A stretch of 64,000 nt of DNA from Rhodanobacter sp. ANJX3 (GTDB taxonomy: Bacteria; Pseudomonadota; Gammaproteobacteria; Xanthomonadales; Rhodanobacteraceae), in the NCBI RefSeq assembly GCF_014200755.1, contig NZ_JACHCM010000001.1, forward strand, positions 832,367 through 896,366, in the 5' to 3' direction. Numbering within the stretch: position 1 is the first letter of the stretch; the number at the start of each line of letters is the position of its first letter. The notes beneath the pieces are model-generated. The model had not been told where the DNA came from. It did no database searches and worked only from the letters and a program-made list of their open reading frames with translations. The translations under genes and the position numbers were made by a program. Below are positions 59,201-64,000 of the stretch, piece after piece.

Positions 59201-59941
59201 CTATTGCCCCATGCGGGCGAATATCGCTACACGATACCGTCGGCTGAGTCGGAGTACGCGGCCACTGTGCAGGTGCATTTCGTAGTCACCCTTAAAGAGG
59301 GGGGTGAGCGATGCGACAGAACCGAGGTTCACAGCTGTCGACTTGTGGATCCGTACGAAGTGCTGTTCCCCCAGTTGGGACAGCAGATCCTGCAGCGTCC
59401 TGCGCAGCAGGTAGTTGCGCGCAGCCGTGTGCACGTGGACGTAGTTGTCGTCGGCTTCGAGCCATTCGATGGATGCTGCATCGATCAGCTGTAAGCGCTC
59501 GCCGTCCGGTACGAGCAAGCGCTCGCAAGAAGGCGCCCGTGCTCGCCCAATCGCTACCGCTGGAGCGCCGGATTCATGGGCGTTCAGCCGCTCCCGGACG
59601 CGCTGCACGGTTTGCGCAAAACGATCCATGTCATAAGGCTTGAGCAGATAGTCGACAGCATTGAGCTCGAACGCCTTCACCGCATGCTGGTCGAATGCAG
59701 TCACGAACACGATGAGCGGTGCGCTCGACGGCTCAAGCTGCGCTGCGACCTGGAGTCCCGACAAGGTCGGCATCTGGACATCGAGAAAGGCCACGTCCGG
59801 GCGGAGCTGTTCGATACACTGCGCTGCGGACAATCCGTCATCGGCCGATCCGGCCACGGTCATACCCGGCTGTTCTGCCACCCAGCGTTCGAGCTTCTCG
59901 CGGGCTGGCGCCTCGTCATCGGCGATCACGGCGCGGATCAT
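59201..59941 (-). CDS. LytTR-family response regulator
   Basis: A 246-aa response regulator. Receiver (1 to about 120) with acidic pair DDEAP, phosphoacceptor Asp in VAFLDVQMP and Lys-Pro in LLKPYD; C-terminal LytTR DNA-binding domain (about 145-246) with IEWLEADDNYVHVHT and FVRIHKSTAVN. Its start overlaps the sensor kinase stop by 4 bases. It probably controls the adjacent permease genes. Confidence 0.94.
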   Translation of the reverse strand: MIRAVIADDEAPAREKLERWVAEQPGMTVAGSADDGLSAAQCIEQLRPDVAFLDVQMPTLSGLQVAAQLEPSSAPLIVFVTAFDQHAVKAFELNAVDYLLKPYDMDRFAQTVQRVRERLNAHESGAPAVAIGRARAPSCERLLVPDGERLQLIDAASIEWLEADDNYVHVHTAARNYLLRRTLQDLLSQLGEQHFVRIHKSTAVNLGSVASLTPLFKGDYEMHLHSGRVLRLSRRYRVAIFARMGQ

Positions 59942-61056
59942 TGAATGGTGTCCATCAGCGGTATCAATACGCGCGCGGCAACGCCGTCGCCCTCGTTGCG
60001 GACCAGCAGGGATGCCTTACTGCCATAAATGATGCCGAGTCGCTCACGGCCGTTGCGAAATCCCACTCCGTCACGTTGCTCCGGCACCAGCATGGAGCCC
60101 GAGTTGCTAATGACGATTTCCAGTGCGTCGCTTTCGCGCCGGACACTGACAATGATGGACACGTGCGCCACCGTGGGCTCGACGCCGTGCTTAAATACGT
60201 TCTCAAGCAAGGGCTGCAACACCAGTGCCGGAATGGGTGTGTCAAGCAGAGCCTGATCGATCTGCCAGTCCACCGTCACGCGATCCCGGAACCGTTCGAG
60301 CATGATGTCGGCATACAGCTCGAGCGTGCGCAGTTCTTCGGCGAGTGGCGTCATCTCATGCTCATTGGACCGAAGACTGATACGCAGCAGATCTCCCAGC
60401 GCGGCCACCAAACGGTCGGCTCGCGCCACGTCCGTATGCATCAGCGCCGAGACGGTGTTGAGCGCGTTGAACAGGAAATGTGGCCGCAGCTGGCCCTGGA
60501 GCCGTGCAAGCTGCGCCTCGGCCAGCGCTTTCTGCGTTTGTAGCAAACGTTGCCATTGAAATTGCCACTGTCCATAGGAATCGATACCGAACAGCACCCC
60601 GAGCCACAGGCCCGAGTTGTACGTCACTTTGAGGCTCTCATACACGACAATGAATCCCCACCGGCCCGAGGGTTCGTAGGTACGACCCACGGCGGCGTAG
60701 ACGCCATACCGTATCGCGTAAACCGCCATAATCCAGGTGATGCAGACCAGCGGCAACCATCGCAGATACCTGGCAAACCAGATCAAGGGCTTGTCCAGAG
60801 GCGGCGCACGGCGCCCACGAAACCGGACGGCAAGCCACATCCATCCGGTCGAGACCAGCGCCGAACTCCCTTCCGTCAGGATCGGCTCCCACCACTGCGT
60901 GAGCGGATTACGGAGCTGATCCTCGATGGCGACACCGATCATGAGCAGCCAGAACGCTGCCCACAATGCCCAAAACGTGGACACGGTCTTGAGCGGAAAC
61001 GCCGCGCCGTCATCGGCGTGGGCGCTTACCGGCTGCTGGCGGGATGACACGTTCAT
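59938..61056 (-). CDS. LytS/AlgZ-type sensor histidine kinase
   Basis: A 372-aa membrane kinase. About four hydrophobic segments lie in the first 170 residues with no periplasmic sensor domain. The phosphoacceptor box is LRPHFLFNALNTVS and the N-box LQPLLENVFKHGVE, both of the His_kinase (PF06580) type that partners LytTR regulators. Starting at MNVSSRQQ avoids 17 non-conserved codons. It overlaps the regulator gene, forming a two-component pair. Confidence 0.93.
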   Translation of the reverse strand: MNVSSRQQPVSAHADDGAAFPLKTVSTFWALWAAFWLLMIGVAIEDQLRNPLTQWWEPILTEGSSALVSTGWMWLAVRFRGRRAPPLDKPLIWFARYLRWLPLVCITWIMAVYAIRYGVYAAVGRTYEPSGRWGFIVVYESLKVTYNSGLWLGVLFGIDSYGQWQFQWQRLLQTQKALAEAQLARLQGQLRPHFLFNALNTVSALMHTDVARADRLVAALGDLLRISLRSNEHEMTPLAEELRTLELYADIMLERFRDRVTVDWQIDQALLDTPIPALVLQPLLENVFKHGVEPTVAHVSIIVSVRRESDALEIVISNSGSMLVPEQRDGVGFRNGRERLGIIYGSKASLLVRNEGDGVAARVLIPLMDTIQ

Positions 61057-61155
61057 GGTGATCGAGTTTAGCCGCACCTGCGGCGACCGACGTCGCCCAT
61101 GTGGCAAGCGGGACCTGAGCGGGGCGAACGGCCGCGGTCAGTGTATGAAACGTCG

Positions 61156-61560
61156 TCAGCTAGAAGCGTGTCTGGCGATGACTTCGACCAACTCAAAATG
61201 CAAGGTGACCAACTCGAAGCGATCGTGCAAATCCACATGGGGCATACAACGAATATGGCATTGCCGAAACTCTTCGGCACTCGAGAACGTCTCGCCACGC
61301 CACACTTCTTCCGGCACGTTGCCGAACTCTATCCGATAGACCTTGGTCGCCCGGATGATGCAGCGCAGGACCCGCTTCGGATCGTAGACCTCAATGAGAT
61401 CGCCGGGCTCGTAGCTGCCGTCGCCATGTTCACCGTAAGGCTTGTAATATTCTTCGACCGTTTCCGAAGTCACGGTCTTGCGACCTTCCATCACGCTGAC
61501 GGGAAGACTGTCGTCGTCCTCGTGCGCGCTCCAGAAAGTCAGCCTCTTTCTCCGTTCCAT
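61156..61560 (-). CDS. ASCH-domain-like protein
   Basis: A 134-aa soluble protein. The middle and C-terminal parts (GDLIEVYDPKRVLRCIIRAT, VPEEVWRGETFSSAEEFRQCH, FELVTLHFELVEVI) resemble the PUA-like ASCH domain, which binds RNA or modified nucleosides. Assignment is by pattern only. It lies between the second permease pair and the kinase on the same strand. Confidence 0.6.
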   Translation of the reverse strand: MERRKRLTFWSAHEDDDSLPVSVMEGRKTVTSETVEEYYKPYGEHGDGSYEPGDLIEVYDPKRVLRCIIRATKVYRIEFGNVPEEVWRGETFSSAEEFRQCHIRCMPHVDLHDRFELVTLHFELVEVIARHASS

Positions 61561-61657
61561 ATTTCCCTCATGAATTGAGCCAAAGCCGCATGCGGAGATT
61601 AACCGGATGTCTTGACGCTTAAATCGCCTCGATAGCCACGTGTCGCCGGATTGAGTG

Positions 61658-62887
61658 TCATATCGAACGCGTCGCTTCTACCGGAGGCACACGCGAAGCA
61701 CGCAGCGCCGGAGCCAGGGTCGCTGCTTGGCCGAGCAGCAGAAGCGTCAGCACGCCAGCCAACACGAAATCGATGGGCAGCAGTCTCATTTCGAAGTGCC
61801 GCACCAGCCACCAACTCATGCCCATGGCCAACACCGAACCGACCATCACGCCAGCTGCGCTGATCAGGAAATTCTCAGTAAGGAAATACGAGAGAATGTC
61901 GCCTTTTCTCGCTCCAAGCGCGCGGCGCACGCCGATTTGCTTACGCCGTTGAGCGACCCAGAAGCTCGTCAATCCGACTATGCCGGCGGCAGTAATGACC
62001 AGCAACACGGCGCAAATGATGCCCATCAGAGCCGCCATGCCACGATCTGCTTCATATGATTTTGCGCGAACCTGCGCAAAGCTCCGCACACCGCGCTCGG
62101 GGTCGATGATTCGCAATCGGCTTTGCGCGAACAACGCCTTGGGTGCCTCACGCATGGCGTCGGCCAACTCGCGTGGCCTGGCGCGCACCAGGTAGATGCT
62201 GCGATCCTGAATCAGTCTGGCAGGCAGCAGCACCGCGTTGTATGCCCTGCTGTCCGGGCTCTGCGCGAAAGGGCCTTGCAGCGTATCGGTTACTCCAATA
62301 ACCACACCAGGCTCGCCATGCATCGTCACATAGACCTTTTTGCCCAATGCAGACTGATTCCGGAAAACTTGTTCTGCCAGCGCCCTGGAAAGGATGACTT
62401 CAGCCGGCGCGATCGCTCCGTTGTTGGTCATGTCGGTGATCTCGTCAGGATGGAAGTTCCGTCCCGCGATCAGCTTGACGCCAAGGGCTGCCAGCGTGTG
62501 GTCATCCGCAAAGTAGCGAGCGATATCGGCGTTGCCCTGGCTCTGTTCTGCCGTCAGCGAAAAAGAACTCGTCCAGCCCTCTCCGCTGAGCGGGTAGCTA
62601 TTGACCTGCGACGCGTCCTGCACACTCGGTAAGTGCCGCAAAGCGATCAGGTCCGCCTGAATTTGCGCATCGGTACGCTGCGTCGACGATTTGTCCACCC
62701 ATTGGTTTTCAATTGCAAAAAGGTTGGTCTCTTCTATCCCACTTGGGCGATGCACGCGCTGTAGCCTTTGCTGAATGATGAAAAGGCCATTGCATACGAT
62801 GGCCAGCGTCAGCGCGATCTGCATGGCAATCAGCACGGTTCCGGCCTTATGCCTGCGGAGTGCAACAAGTATGGGTTTGATTTGCAC
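61658..62887 (-). CDS. MacB/FtsX-like ABC transporter permease (pair 2, second)
   Basis: A 409-aa permease, a clear paralogue of the 410-aa permease of pair 1 (same start style, KPILVALRRHKAGTVLI, and same C-terminal VAQRRKQIGVRRALGARKGDI). One N-terminal and three C-terminal membrane segments with a periplasmic MacB_PCD-like domain. It follows the other member of pair 2 after 15 bases. Confidence 0.9.
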   Translation of the reverse strand: MQIKPILVALRRHKAGTVLIAMQIALTLAIVCNGLFIIQQRLQRVHRPSGIEETNLFAIENQWVDKSSTQRTDAQIQADLIALRHLPSVQDASQVNSYPLSGEGWTSSFSLTAEQSQGNADIARYFADDHTLAALGVKLIAGRNFHPDEITDMTNNGAIAPAEVILSRALAEQVFRNQSALGKKVYVTMHGEPGVVIGVTDTLQGPFAQSPDSRAYNAVLLPARLIQDRSIYLVRARPRELADAMREAPKALFAQSRLRIIDPERGVRSFAQVRAKSYEADRGMAALMGIICAVLLVITAAGIVGLTSFWVAQRRKQIGVRRALGARKGDILSYFLTENFLISAAGVMVGSVLAMGMSWWLVRHFEMRLLPIDFVLAGVLTLLLLGQAATLAPALRASRVPPVEATRSI

Positions 62888-62902
62888 GCGTCGATTCCCT
62901 GC

Positions 62903-64000
62903 TTAGTTCGACTTCAGCTGCCATGCCGGCTGCACGCGGGACGCCCGCCAGGTTGGATAAAAGGCCGCCACTACAGTTGCCAAGACAGCGGTCCCAAGGG
63001 TTAACCCGATCAGCGCGAAATCCACGTGCGCCAACCGAGCAATCTCTGGTTTGAACAACAGCCCGAGGCCGAACATGCCTGCGTAAGTAAGGATCAGACC
63101 CAGCAAGCCACCCGCCAAACCTACCGTGCCAGCTTCAACCAGATACTGACAATAGATGGCGATACGCGAGGCGCCTAGCGCACGACGTACCGCGATTTCA
63201 GCCGAACGTCGCATGAATTTTGCCAAAAGCAGGCCAATCGTATTGACGATGCAGATAACGAAAAAGCTGACTGCCACCAGCAATGAGACGCTGGCCTCCG
63301 GGGGCACCACCTGGTTGACATCGAGGTATGCGTTCACATCGTACAAGCGCACGTTCGGTGTCCATTGAAAGCGCCCTTCGTGCTGCTGCAGAGCAGCGTA
63401 TGCGGTGAGAAACTGGCGATAGTCAGCCACTTGTTTTGGCCCAGCCAATTCGACCCACACCTTCAGCCACACGCACTCGCCGTGCAACCAACTGTTCCAA
63501 TCGGTACCGTCGTTAACGGACCCGCAGCTGTAACCGGTCGTCGCGGTTTGCAAATCGAGTGCGCGGTTATATGACACATACACCTGGGCCGGATCTGCAA
63601 ACGCCTTGCCTGAAAACAGGTCGTAGAATCGCGGGACTGGATTCCACTCCTGCGTGACGCCCACGATACGATAGGTGCGCGTATCGAGGACAATGTCGTG
63701 TCCGACACTGTTCGTGCCACCAAACAGCTTGTCATTCATGGCTTGGCTGATCACTGCCACGGCCGCATGATTGTCGTCGTCGCTGGCGCGCCATGCTCCG
63801 CCATAGAGGAAAGGCACTTCGAACATGCCAAAAAAGTCAGCACTAGTCGCGTAGCCCTGCGCGTCGAACGACAATGCTTGCACGTCTTGCGGCGACACGG
63901 AGACATCGATGCCATAGAGCAGAGTCTGATGTTCCGCCTTTCGTGCGTGCATTAAGGCTGTGGCATCGGTATAGGACAGCGCATTTTTTGGCTGCCCGTC
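62903..64000 (-). CDS. MacB/FtsX-like ABC transporter permease (pair 2, first), truncated by window edge
   Basis: The N-terminus lies beyond the right edge; the frame is open to the last base. The visible 365 codons cover the periplasmic domain and the FtsX membrane part (LAKFMRRSAEIAVRRALGASR). It is paralogous to the 435-aa permease of pair 1, sharing PNVRLYDV...LDVNQVVP and the paired Cys (YSCGS, ECVW). Transcription enters from the right, where the missing ATPase gene may lie. Confidence 0.88.
   Translation of the reverse strand, partial: DGQPKNALSYTDATALMHARKAEHQTLLYGIDVSVSPQDVQALSFDAQGYATSADFFGMFEVPFLYGGAWRASDDDNHAAVAVISQAMNDKLFGGTNSVGHDIVLDTRTYRIVGVTQEWNPVPRFYDLFSGKAFADPAQVYVSYNRALDLQTATTGYSCGSVNDGTDWNSWLHGECVWLKVWVELAGPKQVADYRQFLTAYAALQQHEGRFQWTPNVRLYDVNAYLDVNQVVPPEASVSLLVAVSFFVICIVNTIGLLLAKFMRRSAEIAVRRALGASRIAIYCQYLVEAGTVGLAGGLLGLILTYAGMFGLGLLFKPEIARLAHVDFALIGLTLGTAVLATVVAAFYPTWRASRVQPAWQLKSN

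Overview
The window looks like the chromosome of a high-GC gammaproteobacterium of the Xanthomonadales/Lysobacterales, most like Rhodanobacteraceae (Dyella, Luteibacter or Rhodanobacter type). This is inferred from gene order (pyrG-kdsA-eno-ftsB-ispD-ispF-truD, surE-pcm-yqaA-nlpD, rlmE-ftsH) and protein character; no 16S gene is present.

Bases 1 to about 9620 are the right-hand end of a prophage whose remainder lies to the left of the window. It begins inside a T7-type large terminase and continues with an endolysin, small membrane proteins and a lipoprotein. A 1 kb non-coding stretch with a short-word repeat array and two sigma70-like promoters follows. Then come small early-type genes (including an ArdA antirestriction protein carrying an inserted four-cysteine module), a winged-helix protein and a tyrosine integrase that abuts the 3' end of tRNA-Leu. 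This order (late genes, repeats, host-type promoters, early genes, integrase, tRNA) is what a T7/phiKMV-like podovirus would show if its linear ends were joined and it integrated through a site beside an early-region integrase. Several antisense or compositionally different genes in it look like cargo: a 207-aa membrane-anchored helical protein between terminase and endolysin, a stand-alone receiver domain, and a minus-strand pair at 6.4-7.2 kb.

From 9.6 to 10.6 kb lie six tRNA genes on the minus strand (Leu, Lys, His, Arg, Pro, Arg). From 10.9 to 25 kb is a core housekeeping block, mostly on the minus strand: FtsH and RlmE, YhbY and a DUF498 protein, NlpD/YqaA/Pcm/SurE, Smr, TruD, the IspF/IspD isoprenoid enzymes, FtsB, enolase, KdsA and PyrG.

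From 25 to 45.7 kb is a more variable region: aminopeptidase P, two c-di-GMP enzymes (a PAS-GGDEF-EAL protein and a PilJ-GGDEF protein), a heme-oxygenase-fold putative metalloenzyme, MAPEG and PF10118 proteins, a Tat-exported M19 dipeptidase homologue, a GIN/DUF4097-like protein, GST, GNAT, a cyanide-insensitive bd oxidase operon with its small DUF2474 subunit, an M23 peptidase, aquaporin, and aldo/keto and short-chain reductases.

From 45.8 to 56.4 kb are a class A beta-lactamase divergent from an acyl-CoA synthetase, gluconokinase, an HD protein divergent from a GlxA-type regulator, a secreted phospholipase D-like protein, MsrA and a penicillin-acylase-family protein whose translation start appears damaged. 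From 56.5 kb to the end is a co-directional block of two MacB/FtsX-like permease pairs flanking a LytS/LytTR two-component system and an ASCH-domain protein. No ATPase for the permeases lies in the window, and the last permease is cut by the right edge.
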